Shown here piece by piece: positions 9,131 to 20,213 of a stretch of DNA of 64,000 nt (its first letter is position 1; each line of letters opens with the position of its first letter). The translations under genes and the position numbers were made by a program. The notes below the pieces were generated by a model, which did no database searches, had not been told where the DNA came from, and was given only the letters and a program-made list of their open reading frames with translations. Source of the DNA: Gryganskiella cystojenkinii (Eukaryota > Mortierellomycota > Mortierellomycetes > Mortierellales > Mortierellaceae); the NCBI GenBank assembly GCA_015852425.1, contig JAAAIG010000053.1, forward strand, positions 1 through 64,000. The letters run 5' to 3'.

Positions 9131-11097
9131 GTCGATCCAGACAAATCCAACTAGTGAGGGAAGGTATCGGGAGTGCCGACTCATCAACACGCAAGGCACC
9201 GAAAACGGTCAACCTCAAGTGTTGCTTTCTTCATATGTGGTAGCTGAGTCAGTTGTCTCTTTTCTGGTGAGGCAGGCACACCTGGAGGAACATTTTTTTT
9301 AAACCCCCCCGTCCCCTCCCCAGTTCCCGTAGCTTTTCATGCATAGCCTGGAAAACAGGAAAGTGTTGCCCCACGTACTCTCGAAGGCATGCTCATGGAC
9401 ATGCTTTGTTTACAATGAGTGGAAGAAAACAGCTGTTCGCAACAATAGTTGAACTTCTACAGCAGGTTATCCTTTGCTTGCGTCTGGCTCCGTGTAGACG
9501 AAGTATGACTGGTGACAGCTTCTGTTTGTAAAAAGGGAGAGCAGTCCGGTAACGAGTGAAAGAGTTCAATTTTTATTCAGGTGTCGGGTTTGATCAGCCT
9601 TTTTGTCCTGATTAAACCTGACGGACCTGGTGGCTTTTTTCGTGATTTTTCAAACTCTAGCCCGCAATGGGCAATGGGCAATGGTGCAGCGAGAAATACT
9701 TCTTCTTCCTTCTTTTCCTTCCTCTCTTTCCCATCCACAACTATTTCTATGATAGACTCCTCTCTTCTCTCACCGCCTTCATCTCCATCTCCGACTCCCA
9801 AACACTTTACGCCAGAGAATAACGTCACTCAACACCGCTTTGGAACAAACTCTTTTTTTATTCCTGATAAGCGTAGGACTTCACTCGTGTCCACTGTCCA
9901 GCCATTGCTCTACTCCTTTTTCCTTCATGGATCACAGACGGCAGCCGCCTCCAAGACATGGGTTACTCTATCCCGACTTGTCGGAAGAGGACTTGAGGGG
10001 AGTTTCCACGACTATATTAATACTGAAGATAGAGAACTTTTAAAGGACCAACTTTGTGCTCAACGCGACCTTGACGGGTCTTTCGGAAAACGAGCTATAA
10101 GACTGGCTCTGTGAACAGAAACTTATGTTGGGGCAGTATAAGCAGAGCCAGCAACTGTCAGCACAGGATCGTGATATGTCTCTTAACATTGACAACTCAC
10201 AAGGATACACCCCACAAGGATACAGCCAAGCGAGCTCGTAGCAGACTGATCTGACTCATTTTTCAGATCGTTACCGCATCTGTTGCCATCAACGTCAGGG
10301 GCGACTTCAAGTCATAGCCTTTCACCGCAGAAGGGACCTCACACGTTGCCTCAGTTACAGAGCGAGGTACCAGCAGAATGTTATCACGCAAAAGATCAGC
10401 TCAGCCGACCGGGCAATGATCATGATCAAGAAGTGATGTATTGCCGTAAATTCAGTCAGCAAATAATGGTAAGTGTCATTATTTTTATTTAGTCTTAGGG
10501 TGCACAAATTCTTTTGACATCCTATTATTTTCATACTCTCATGTCGCAAACTTCACGCGCGCCATGGGGAGGTCACCTGCGCGTGAAAGAAGCAAAAAGG
10601 AGGTAAAGACGTGTTATGTTGCAGTTTTAACAGAGCTTGACGAACATAAAGACGACCAAGGGCATTTTCAGCCCAACAAACCCGGGCCATTTACTTGGTC
10701 TTCGCCTTTGTCAGAGTCAATTTACAACCTCGAAACGACCGCCCTGTACACAAAGTCACCTCTTGGAGTCGTTCGTCTTGGGGGTTTCTGGAACAGAAAT
10801 CTGTCGACCTTTGGGATCTGATACGCAACAGCATGGGATGCCTACTGCGTTGACGAGTCGCAAACATCTAGAGGAGGCGGAAGCGAACATCCCGAAGTCG
10901 AGGATATCTAATAGCCACAAGTCGTTTGGGCGGTACTCGATCAACTGCTCGAGCTTGCTTCAATAAGCCATAAGAACCCGACCAAGGCTGTGCAAGATAT
11001 CTTTGGTGTCAAGGTATGTCCTCAAACTAAATGAACGAGACGATCGGACGTGAATGGAGACGGACTTTTGCAAGTGAGTTTAATCACTCGAGTGTAA
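9131..11097. other. Degenerate coding-like stretch, no assignable gene
   Basis: Several pieces look protein-coding but do not join up: a plus-strand frame from the ATG at 9929 (MDHRRQPPPRHGLLYPDLSE), an exon-like frame at 10283-10470 followed by a GTAAGT donor, and DQLLELASISHKNPTKAVQD (about 10939-11000) followed by a GTATGT donor. Stops and frame changes separate them. I recognise no family and treat the stretch as decayed genes or exons of an unresolved gene. Confidence 0.35.
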
Positions 11098-11165
11098 TCG
11101 AAAGCATGCCGTTGGCAGGAGAGTTTTTGAAGATCTGGCCACCGTTGAAGCCGCTTCAAAAAATA
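11098..11165 (+). pseudogene. Short F-box/LRR C-terminal scrap
   Basis: The plus strand reads MPLAGEFLKIWPPLKPLQK, matching the family's terminal signature (VGRRLLKIWPGLSNCYF). It lies about 345 nt upstream of the intact gene, so it probably marks the end of a lost neighbouring copy. Confidence 0.5.
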
Positions 11166-11390
11166 ACATCCTGATGGATGACGACAGCAACAGCAACAAA
11201 AGGTCTGAAGGAGGATGGGCAACGTAGCTCAATAACTGTAAACCCCTGCCAGGCCTGGAAAGGTCTTTGTTCTTGAGAACGAAATACCAAGTGCTTTTGG
11301 CTCTTGAGGTTGCTCTATTGGGGGCGAGGAAGGTAAAATGGCTGATTCGTTTTTCCCCAATCGTTCCTTTGAGCCGAAAAAAGCAGAAAA

Positions 11391-11407
11391 TGCGCCGTGT
11401 TATTTTT
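11391..11407 (+). promoter_or_regulatory. GC-box/AT-tract motif upstream of F-box gene
   Basis: TGCGCCGTGTTATTTTT lies about 118 nt before the ATG at 11509 and resembles the GACGCCGCGTTATTT boxes of the minus-strand F-box genes. Relative to its gene it has the opposite orientation, so common function is speculative. Confidence 0.25.
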
Positions 11408-11508
11408 CATTTTATGGACCCTACCTTCTCATGTAATTCTCTTCATTCATTCCTTCATTCAATTCTCTCTCATTCTCTTCCATTTCGTTTCACTTTCCCT
11501 CACTCTCT

Positions 11509-13224
11509 ATGGACCTCCTCGAGATTCGACTCAATGTCGGTTCATTCCTCACCAGACCCGACTTAGCTTGTTGTCTTCGGGTCTCGAAACTCTGGTATAC
11601 AAGCTATCTTCCTCTCATCTACGCCGTCGCAGACTCACACTCCCTTGACAACCACTGGTTCCAGTTTCGATATGTTAAAGATCTGCGGATGTACTCCGAC
11701 TGCTTCAGCAAGAAGTATTATACTGAGAGCCTCCTACAAATGCAAAGCCTTTGTCGACTTCACCTCGAATTCTCGCAGCCGTGGCGTAAATTGAGTTACT
11801 CGTCAGAAATCGATCCAGACGAGGTTCTCCTCCGAATGTTGAAAGGACAAACAAACCCGGGTCGATTAAAAGAAGTCGCTCTGAACAGCTACAGTCGCGG
11901 CCTCCTTCCCCCACCTGCAGGTGTGATCGAATTCTTGGTCAAGTTTTGTCCGTCCCTGACGATCCTAGACTTCAGGCATGTGGCCCTGAGCAAAGAAGAG
12001 GAAACTCTTTATCAGGTCCTGTACCAGCTTGGTCCTCGACTTCAACAGTTGACCTTACATCAATGTTGGCCCATAGGTATCTCTCGAGAACGTGCAACAG
12101 ACGAGTCGTCCTTTATATGGAACCCACAGCAACTCGAGACCTCGCCTCCAGTCTTTAATTCTTTGAAATCGCTAAAGATTGAGTATCGGACCGTTGTCAA
12201 CTATACACTTCAGGAACAATTGCGACTCTTTCGATCCTGCCCCAACCTCGAGTCCCTCGATTGGTCCATTATCGAGGGTGCCAGGTCCAGTGCTAGTGAT
12301 TTTCTTCAAGAGCTTTGTGACACAGTCCTTCAGTCATCTCCGTTGATATCATCCTTGCCTAACGTGCTTTGCTGTCCCTGGCCAAGACTCGACTCTCTCG
12401 CACTCTTCTCGGATGAGTATCTAAGTCCGGTTTCGGATGCGCTCATGACCCGATTTTTAAACCATTTCCCGAACCCAATTCGGAAGTTGTCCCTGCCACA
12501 ACGAACTGCTTTCGAAACCTTGGGTTGGCAAGCCCTCAAAGAGCGGCATTTCGAATCACTTGAGATTTTGCGACTCCTTAGCGCAACCAGTTCAATGATT
12601 CAACAGATTTTGTCGTCCTGTCCCAACCTTTTAGAATTTTATGGTTCGGCCTTGAACATCGATGATGTTGTCGAGGATTGGGGTCGAGGGATCGTCAAAA
12701 CTGCCGAGAATGAACTGAGGCCATCACACCAAAAAACTCAGTCGTCATCGGTCTTCAAGAAGTTCCAGAAAATCATCAAGAAAAAAAAGGAGACACCAAC
12801 GCCCCTCTCTCCGTCACCACCACCACCACCACCACCAAAAGCCCTCTTTTCCACTCCGCCGAAACTGGATCGTCCTTGGGTCTGTCATCGACTTCAGGTG
12901 CTCTCAATCGAGTTTCACCGCATCCCGTTCCAAGTGTGGGACGAGGATCCGACCGCGAATCTAAAGATCTTTGAGCAGTTGGTTCAGTTACGGTACCTTC
13001 GCACCATTCACCTCGTGTCGAGGTATGACGCTCATAGGATCGGTCTGAACCCAGGAAAATGCCTCGAGATGCTAGAGGACGTGTACGACACGATTGGAAC
13101 TGGGAATACGATTTTTCCCGGTACACACTATGATCAGAGTTCGATTCGAAAGTCTCTCGTCGGCAGACGGCTGTTGAAGATCTGGCCCGGGTTGTCGAAC
13201 TGTTATTTTTATTCTGGACGATAA
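11509..13224 (+). CDS. F-box/LRR-like protein, 571 aa, intact
   Basis: A single-exon frame from the ATG at 11509, preceded by a C+T-rich leader. Residues 1-45 are a degenerate F-box (MDLLEIRLNVGSFLTRPDL, then CCLRVSKLWYTSYLPLIYA). Irregular leucine-rich repeats follow (SLTILDFRHVALS, SLKSLKIEY, CPNLESLDW, CPNLLEFYG). A proline-rich linker (around residues 430-450, SPSPPPPPPPKA) precedes a conserved C-terminal block ending LLKIWPGLSNCYFYSGR. By family knowledge it would be an SCF substrate receptor; the substrate is unknown. It is the only clearly intact member of this subfamily in the window; copies at 13423 and 15666 follow in the same orientation. Confidence 0.85.
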   Translation: MDLLEIRLNVGSFLTRPDLACCLRVSKLWYTSYLPLIYAVADSHSLDNHWFQFRYVKDLRMYSDCFSKKYYTESLLQMQSLCRLHLEFSQPWRKLSYSSEIDPDEVLLRMLKGQTNPGRLKEVALNSYSRGLLPPPAGVIEFLVKFCPSLTILDFRHVALSKEEETLYQVLYQLGPRLQQLTLHQCWPIGISRERATDESSFIWNPQQLETSPPVFNSLKSLKIEYRTVVNYTLQEQLRLFRSCPNLESLDWSIIEGARSSASDFLQELCDTVLQSSPLISSLPNVLCCPWPRLDSLALFSDEYLSPVSDALMTRFLNHFPNPIRKLSLPQRTAFETLGWQALKERHFESLEILRLLSATSSMIQQILSSCPNLLEFYGSALNIDDVVEDWGRGIVKTAENELRPSHQKTQSSSVFKKFQKIIKKKKETPTPLSPSPPPPPPPKALFSTPPKLDRPWVCHRLQVLSIEFHRIPFQVWDEDPTANLKIFEQLVQLRYLRTIHLVSRYDAHRIGLNPGKCLEMLEDVYDTIGTGNTIFPGTHYDQSSIRKSLVGRRLLKIWPGLSNCYFYSGR

Positions 13225-13422
13225 TCAAGCACAAAAAAAAGAAGAGATGGATATTTAGACAAGGGGATATGTAAACAATAAAAAGTCCTCTCAAAACACG
13301 ACACTGCGAGGATGCTTGGGTTGGATGGAGTCGTTGCCACGTAACAAACCCCCACAAAAAAAAGTTACCTTAGTTCCTTTTGCGCTCTTTTTTTTTTTTG
13401 TTGGAGTCCCTTCATTAAGGCC

Positions 13423-15195
13423 ATGGACATTCTCGAAATTCGTCTCAATGTCGGTTCTTTCCTCACTAAGCAAGAGTTGATTGTTTGTATTCGCCTGTCT
13501 AGGATTTGGTACGAAACGTTTATCGGTCTCCTCCATCGTTATGCGGATGCCTCGGTTATTGACGAGAACTGGTCCTTGTTTCGTCCAGTCCTCCATCATA
13601 TCCGTGAATTTCGTATCAATTTCCTTCGATTTCGCTGTTGCTCCTCCACCCAAGCACAGCAGTTTCTTCCACAGCTCCGACTCTTAACCCGCCTGCATTT
13701 CGAGTTCGCCAGACTCGGCTTGTTAAGTGAGAATCAAGAACTCGTCATGAAACTTCTTCAACAAAACAGTACCCGATTGCAACAGCTCTGCCTCCAAGGA
13801 GAGGCCAGAACTGAGGCACTGCCCACACCTCCAGGTCTCTTTGACCTCCTTGTTCAATCTTGCTCGTCCTCCTTGACTGTCCTTGAAGTCAGGAACGTCT
13901 CCCTGGGAAGAGATGACTTTGAGAACTCTAGAGTGTTGAAGTTGATCTTCTATCAACTAGGAACTCGACTCCGTCGATTGGTACTCCTTCGCTGTTAGTC
14001 TCTTTCCCCGTTCTTACCGAGGAACCGACGTCTCCTCGAGATCTTTGAAGGTTCCATCACTAACACTAATGATGGCAACAACAACAGCAACAACAAGAAC
14101 TCCTCTCCGCAACTTGTTTTGGCGCAGAGTTGAAGGAATTGACAATTGGATATGAACATGTCTCGGTTATCGGCATCCAGGACCAACTACGACTCTTTCA
14201 ACATTGCCCAAAGCTTGAGTCAATCGAATGGATCCCGACCAAAGACTCCACCGACGAGGACTTTATCGAGCACCTCTGTGACACAATCTTTCGACCGTCG
14301 TCCTCATTCTCATCCTTGGGTTGGTGGTCGTACTCGACTGACAGACCACCCTGTTCATGGGCGAGGCTGCATTCCATCAATATGAGCTCGGGCGGTTCTG
14401 TGGATGTTTCGTTTCATACTTTACTATCAGATCGGTTCTTCAGTCTCTTTCCGAACCAGATTCGAAACTTTATGTTTCCTCGCTTGACAAGTATAAGTAA
14501 TTTGGGTTGGATAATTCTTGATCGCCCCTTTGCAACCCTCGAGGTCCTACAGTTCAAGGCTGCGACCAGTCCCATGATTCAATAGATCCTTTCGTCTTGT
14601 CCACGACTTGTGGAGTTTCAAGGTCATGTCTTGAAAATCGAGGATGTTGTTAACAATTTTGGCCAGGAAACCACTCAAACGATCATAAAGTCGCAACCAC
14701 TACCAACTCGGTCCTCAATTTTTCACACTCTCCAGAGAAATATTTTTGGAAAGGAAACGCCCACACGACGGCAGCGGCTCTTCACCCGTCACCGCCTCCT
14801 GCGCTCGTACCGACACCTTTACCCGATCGTCCTTGGATTTGTCATCGACTTCGGATCTTTTCGATTCTGCTGGAGCGGACCTGCCAAGGCGAGACTAATG
14901 AAGATCCAATCGCAAACTTAAAGATTTTTCAGCAGCTCTGTCAGTTACCAGAGCTTGAAACGTTGCACCTGACCGTGACGCAAGCTCCTCAACAGATGGG
15001 CCTAAACCCTGGCGACTGTTTAGCTATGATCGAAGACGTGACGCAGACAATCGAGTTAGGAGAAGGAGCTTTGCATAGCACCAAAAATCCGTCACAGCTA
15101 TTCGGTCACATCCCATGGGTATTCGACTTTTGAAGATCTGGCCAGAGTTGAAGAACTGTTATTTTTATAACGGATCGGAAAGCGTTGACCAGTAG
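13423..15195 (+). pseudogene. F-box/LRR paralogue, multiply broken
   Basis: This copy starts MDILEIRLNVGSFLTKQEL and aligns along the whole length of the 571-aa neighbour to a terminal LLKIWPELKNCYFYNGS. It carries a TAG at 13996-13998 where the neighbour has the Trp of CWP. A frame change follows near 14130, just before KELTIGYEHVS. A second TAG at 14583-14585 replaces the second Gln of MIQQILSSCP. Further frame changes lie near 14770, before DRPWICHRLR, and near 15110, before MGIRLLKIWP. With two nonsense codons and three frame changes it cannot encode the full protein. It is tandem to the intact gene with about 200 nt between them. Confidence 0.9.
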
Positions 15196-15665
15196 TTTTG
15201 TAGTGGATCACAAGAAATAAACCATTTGCTGAAAATAAGGCTATGTATCACAGAGGACACGGTTGCTCCTCTTCTCCACTTCCTTTTTTCTTTCGATAAT
15301 TCATTCACATTTTCATTCTCCAACTCATCTCCGCAGCGATGGACCTCGTCTCCACTCCATGTCAGCTATCCCTCCATGTCAGTGATCCTGAAGTCAGTAA
15401 GTGCGGCTTTGCAGCCAACCGTAGTTTTCGTTTCTGGAACATGAGACGCGCCCCTGACAAAACGCGCGTCGTCAGGGTCGAAATTTGGTTCCGACGTTCT
15501 TTTGCGGCGCGTGTTTATACATTTATTTTCGTGGGCGGTGCAGCAGGGTAAGAAGTAAAGAAACGTCGAAACTCGGTCCTCTTACCGGGTACATTCCTTT
15601 TATTTCTTTGTCCATTTACATTCAACTCTCATTCGCATTGGACATCATTCCTTTGCCGCTTTTAC
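15196..15665. other. Intergenic between F-box copies
   Basis: Holds a C+T-rich leader-like stretch before an ATG at 15339 (MDLVSTPCQLSL). Only the first three residues recall the F-box starts, so a truncated promoter/start duplicate is possible but unproven. The C+T-rich leader of the 15666 copy follows. Confidence 0.4.
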
Positions 15666-17423
15666 ATGGACCTCTACGAAATTCGACTTCAGGTCGGCGC
15701 GTTCCTTACGAACCACGACGTCAGCTGCTGCCTTCGCGTCTGCAGACTCTGGCACACGACGTATCTCCCTTTCCTCTACGTTGTCGCAAACTCCTCGTCC
15801 TTTCACAATTCTCAAACTGTACCCAAAAACATCCATCTGATCCAAGAGCTCAAAACCCACTCTGGTGACCTCTACATGAAAAACTTTACAGACTATTTCT
15901 TACAAATACGAAACCTTCGGCGTCTTGAAATCAGTTTTGGGTACCTGTGGAGTAACTCAAGCGACTCGTGGGATGATCAGCTCTACCGGGATGATGTCCT
16001 TTTCAGAATGTTGCAAGGACAACCCAACCCTTCCTGATTAAAAGAGATTAGCCTGGTTGGCTATCAACCCGCTCCAAGACCGCCACCTCCAGGTTTATTT
16101 GATTTCGTGGTCGAGTCTTGTTCCTTCCTGTCGGTCCTTGATCTAAAATATGTCCAACTATACAAGGATGAAGAAGCCTTGTACCAGATCCTCTACCAGC
16201 TCGGTCCTCGGCTTCGGCGATTGGCACTTCATGAATGCTGGCCCATTTCTCCCAGGCTTACAACATTAGACCCAGTAGGGAATACGGCCGCTGCTGCATC
16301 CTTAGGTTGGGACCCTCAGCAACTCCAGGACTCACCTCTGGTCTTGAACTCTTTGAAATCGTTGACCATCGGTTATCGGAAGACCTTTTATGTCTCGCTG
16401 CAGGAGCAATTACGACTCCTTCAATCTTGCCCGAACCTGGAGTCCCTTCTTTGGTCCTCCAATATCAGTAACGCCACTTTTTTTAAAGTGTTTTGTGACA
16501 CGATTCTTCGACCATCCTCTTTGCCCTCATCCTCTGCCAATGTCCTATCCTGTCCCTGGCCAAGACTCGATTCCTTTTGTTTGTATTCAAGTGATCGCGT
16601 CCCAGACGCGCCCATGGCCCAATTTCTAGACTTTTTCCCGAACCCGATCCGGACCTTGGTCCTGCCAGAACGAACCATATTCGAAACCCTGGGTTGTCAA
16701 GCTCTGAAGGGCCGTCATTTCAAATCTCTCCAATTCTTGAAACTCGAGAGTGCGTCCAGTCCGATTATTCAACAGATCCTGTCGTCTTGCCCTAAGCTTT
16801 TAGAGTTTCGAGGCAACACCTTGCATATCAGGGACGTTGTCAAGGATTGGGGTCAAGGAAGAATCGTCAAGAGGACCACCACGACCGCCACCGTCTCTGT
16901 CAGAGCTGAAGCAAAGTCATCGAAAAAGGCTCACTTCTTACTCTTTCAAAAGGTCAAGAACATCATCAGAGTACCGACAGCTGCTGTAGAGGTACGAGCA
17001 CCTCTTCCGCCGTCCTCCCAGCAATCACAAACACCACCCAGACTCCAACCCCCAAAGCTCATTGATCCTCCACCTCAACCGGACCATCCCTGGGTTTGTT
17101 TACGACTACGTCTCCTTTGGATCAAATTTAGTCAGAACACGGATAGCAATGCGTTGGTCGATGACGACGAAGACCCGATTGCAAATTTGAAGATCTTTCA
17201 ACAACTCTGTCAGCTGCGACATCTCGAATCCCTACAACTGGGCAAGCATGGTGATCCAATAATCGGTCTAAACCCAATGGCATGTCTAGCGATGCTCGAG
17301 GACGTCAATGAGACGATTGGACCTGGCACTACCGCCCAGACGATGTCGGGTCTTCGAGGTCCACAGTCCAAACTTCAAAAGTATACCATCAGAAGACGAC
17401 TCTTGAAGATCTGGCCAAATTAA
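15666..17423 (+). pseudogene. F-box/LRR paralogue with a single in-frame TGA
   Basis: It starts MDLYEIRLQVGAFLTNHDV and stays in one frame for 585 codons, aligning throughout with the gene at 11509: F-box, leucine-rich repeats, proline-rich linker and the HPWVCLRLRLLWI block. Codon 124 (16035-16037) is TGA in QPNPS*LKEIS, where the neighbour reads QTNPGRLKEVA, so an Arg CGA codon probably became TGA. The C-terminus also stops early at LLKIWPN, consistent with loss of one A in the run following TGGCC. No other lesion is visible. It may be a very young pseudogene, a readthrough case, two shorter genes, or a base-calling error. An ATG-led frame downstream of the stop (16107-17423, 438 aa) lacks the F-box. 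Confidence 0.85.
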
Positions 17424-17860
17424 AAAAACACAGTTTTTTAATCCGAACACTGATGTTCATGAGAATAAGAAAAAGAGGGAAGAAATAGGTGAGACTGGGG
17501 GGTTGTCTGGTAAAAAAAGGCAAATGACGAACCGAGGATCAAAACCTTGATGCTCTTTTCTTTCGTCGCAAACAGCCAAACAAAGACAAGACATGTGCAC
17601 TCTTTTAATGCTGCACGGGGCCACAAAAAGGCGTCGGACCAAATTATTTTGCTCGACCTTCACCCCCCCCCCCCACTCCTATGGATAAACACACTGAAGA
17701 CACTGTGGACTAAAAAAATATTAAATAAAAACGCGCTTTTTGATAAATGGGTTTATGTTCTTGCTATCAGATATATGCACGTTGTACATCTCGCTATCGT
17801 ACCTCCGCTGTCCTCGTTGACATGTTTTTGTTAAAAGAGCATATTGATGGCCATCTTTTT
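17424..17860. other. Intergenic, convergent 3' flanks
   Basis: No gene. Contains a run of 12 C at about 17663-17674 and the 3' flanks of the F-box copy and of GMPPA. Confidence 0.6.
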
Positions 17861-19744
17861 TTACATGACAATCTCGTTCTCATAACTGTTCTTCAACTCC
17901 TTGTGGGGCAAGACAATACAGTTCCGGATGTTGGTCTCGTCCTTGACTGTGACTTCCTTTCCAAGAATCGTCACCGATTGAACCTTCAATCCGTTCTTGG
18001 TCACTGCGCTGCTGTTATGGGCACCAGGCGCAGTTCCCTCGACGCGGGACCAGCATCCAATCTTGGAGTCCCAACCAATGATCGCATGCAGGATACAGGC
18101 GTTCTGCTTAATGTCAACATTGTCCAAGATGATCGAGTCGCGGATACGGACACCCTTGCCCACAAAGACGTTAGGTCCGATCGATACATTAGGGCCGAGC
18201 TATTCCAACAAAAAAAAGAGGGGATAGCATGAGTGAGTTAGATTCCCAGTTAAACATTTTTTTTCCAGAAAATAAAATAAATAAAAATGATCAGATCTGA
18301 AGGTAGGACGATCCTCGGCTGTAATATATGTACCTTGGCCTTGGGATCAACCTGAGCAGTAGGGTGAATGTAAACAGCGCCAACAATCTCGGGTCCGTTG
18401 GGGGTCTGGTGCGCCAACTTTTCGGGGTTCGTCTGCAACAACTGCTCCAAGTATAATCCGTTCACAGGGACAGCCGATCTAAAACAGTGAAAGTTGTAAA
18501 TAATAAAAAGAAAGTGTAATGGTTAGCCTCAGTCCGACAGCGAAACTCGGACTTATGTTTCTGGTGCCATAGTCAAACCCCCCCCTGATGCGATCCGGTC
18601 TCTTCTCACTTACCCAGCAGTCTTGATCTGTCTCCAGAAATCCTTGGTCTCATAGACAAACAACTTGCGGGACTGAGCCAAAGGACGCAAGAGGTCCTGC
18701 TCCAGACGCAACTTGTTTCCATCTTGGAAGACCTCACGACCGTAGATATCAGTTTCGACACTATATGAATCGAGGGCAAAAAGAAAAAAAAAGGGTCAGT
18801 CAGTAGGTGTTACCTACAAAAAAAACCTATCAATATCCAGGATCGATCGACTTCCCCGCCCCCAGTTGGTTACTTACTTTCCCTTCTTGTTCTCGAGCGA
18901 CTTGCGAATCTCATCAAAGATGGCACAGTCGAACAAGTAAACACCACACGAGATCAAGTTGGAGATAAACGACTCTGGTTTCTCAACGTAATGCAGAACC
19001 TCGTTAGTCTCGGGTTTGGCCACAAGACATCCAAAGTTGTTGGCAGCCTCACGGGGGACCTTGGTGCCCAAGATGGTGCACAGTCCACGATGACCCTCAT
19101 GAGCCTTCTTCATCGCATTCAGGGGGAAAGTACAGGCAACGTCCGCATGAAGGACAAAGACCTGCTCGGGGTTACCACGCATGATCTCGTCACGGAAATG
19201 GTAAAGTCCTCCTGCTGTGCCCAAAGACTGGTATTCACGGAGGTAGCTAAAAAGAAAAGAAAAGAAAAGATGAAGATCATAAGTAAACAACGAATTTTTT
19301 TTCTCACGGGTCATGGGGGATTGGGACAGAATAATCACTCCTCTCCCTGCTTTTTCTCTTTCCTTGCGTCGAGAACAAGGCTGTGTGGTCCAGGGAGTGG
19401 TATCTCCTGGGTTCGAGATCTTTACTGATTCGCGTCCTGATCCTTGTATTTTTTGGTCTCGACTGCAATCTTGTACAAGTAGATGAAGAGGTGTCATACC
19501 GAATGTGAAGGTTGGGGTATTCACGGGCGGCGTCCTGGAGGAACGAAGCAAAGACAGAGTCCTCAAAGAAACCAATGAGGAGAATCTCTTTCAAATCCTC
19601 GACCTTGGAAAGGGCTGCGATGTGATGAGAGATGATGGGCTTGCCCGCGACGGGGAACAGGGGCTTGGGGACATTGAGCGAGAGAGGGCGGAAACGCGTG
19701 CCACGGGAGGGACCGCCGACGAGGATGATTGCCTTGGGATGCAT
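17861..19744 (-). CDS. GMPPA: Mannose-1-phosphate guanylyltransferase alpha-type (GMPPA), 414 aa, 5 exons
   Basis: Exons by splice consensus: 19744-19500, 19246-18878, 18760-18614, 18478-18334 and 18199-17861. All phases close to 414 residues, near the usual ~420. The N-terminal nucleotidyltransferase domain starts [20 protein letters not shown] and carries the signature [18 protein letters not shown]. Later blocks are [22 protein letters not shown] and [15 protein letters not shown]-terminal left-handed beta-helix of hexapeptide repeats ([19 protein letters not shown]) follows, ending [18 protein letters not shown]. In animals GMPPA is a regulatory partner of the catalytic GMPPB, which makes GDP-mannose for glycosylation and cell-wall mannan in the cytosol. 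The GGPxxGTRFRP form and the HKEL ending favour GMPPA over GMPPB, so a regulatory rather than catalytic role is likely by family. Confidence 0.93.
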
Positions 19745-20213
19745 TATAATAAATATATAAAAGGTGATGGGATGGATGGGATGGGAATTGATGAAAGAGA
19801 AAGAAGAAATGAAATGACGAAAAAAAGAAAACGAGTCGATGCACCAGGTAGGTCCATGCGGAGTGCGATATTTTTAGGCCTGATTAAAGTCAATTTTTTT
19901 TTAAAGTTGCCTACAATTGGCCGCAAATTGAACACCCTCTCTGCGATGCTCTTTTTGATTTCCCTTGGATTCCCTGTTGACAACCTGTTGATCCACGGTC
20001 ATGCCACGTTCTCCCCTAGGTTTTTGTCTTGGTCGTCCTTCCGTCTCTCTTTGTCTTCGCCCCATATTCCTTTATCCAAATCTCCTTTCAACATAATCTA
20101 ATTTTAAAAAGCGTTTGACCGATCCTCGAGCTGTCTAGTGATTTTGATCATGGTTTGTTTTCTTTATGTTCATAGTTTCGTACAAATTTGCAGTAGACTG
20201 GTGAGCGAGAGTA
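19745..20213. other. Intergenic: GMPPA promoter side and NSE2 3' flank
   Basis: No separate gene. The 30 nt before the GMPPA start are very A+T-rich (TATATATTTATTATA on the sense strand). Purine-rich top strand at 19780-19840 gives a pyrimidine-rich leader. Confidence 0.55.
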
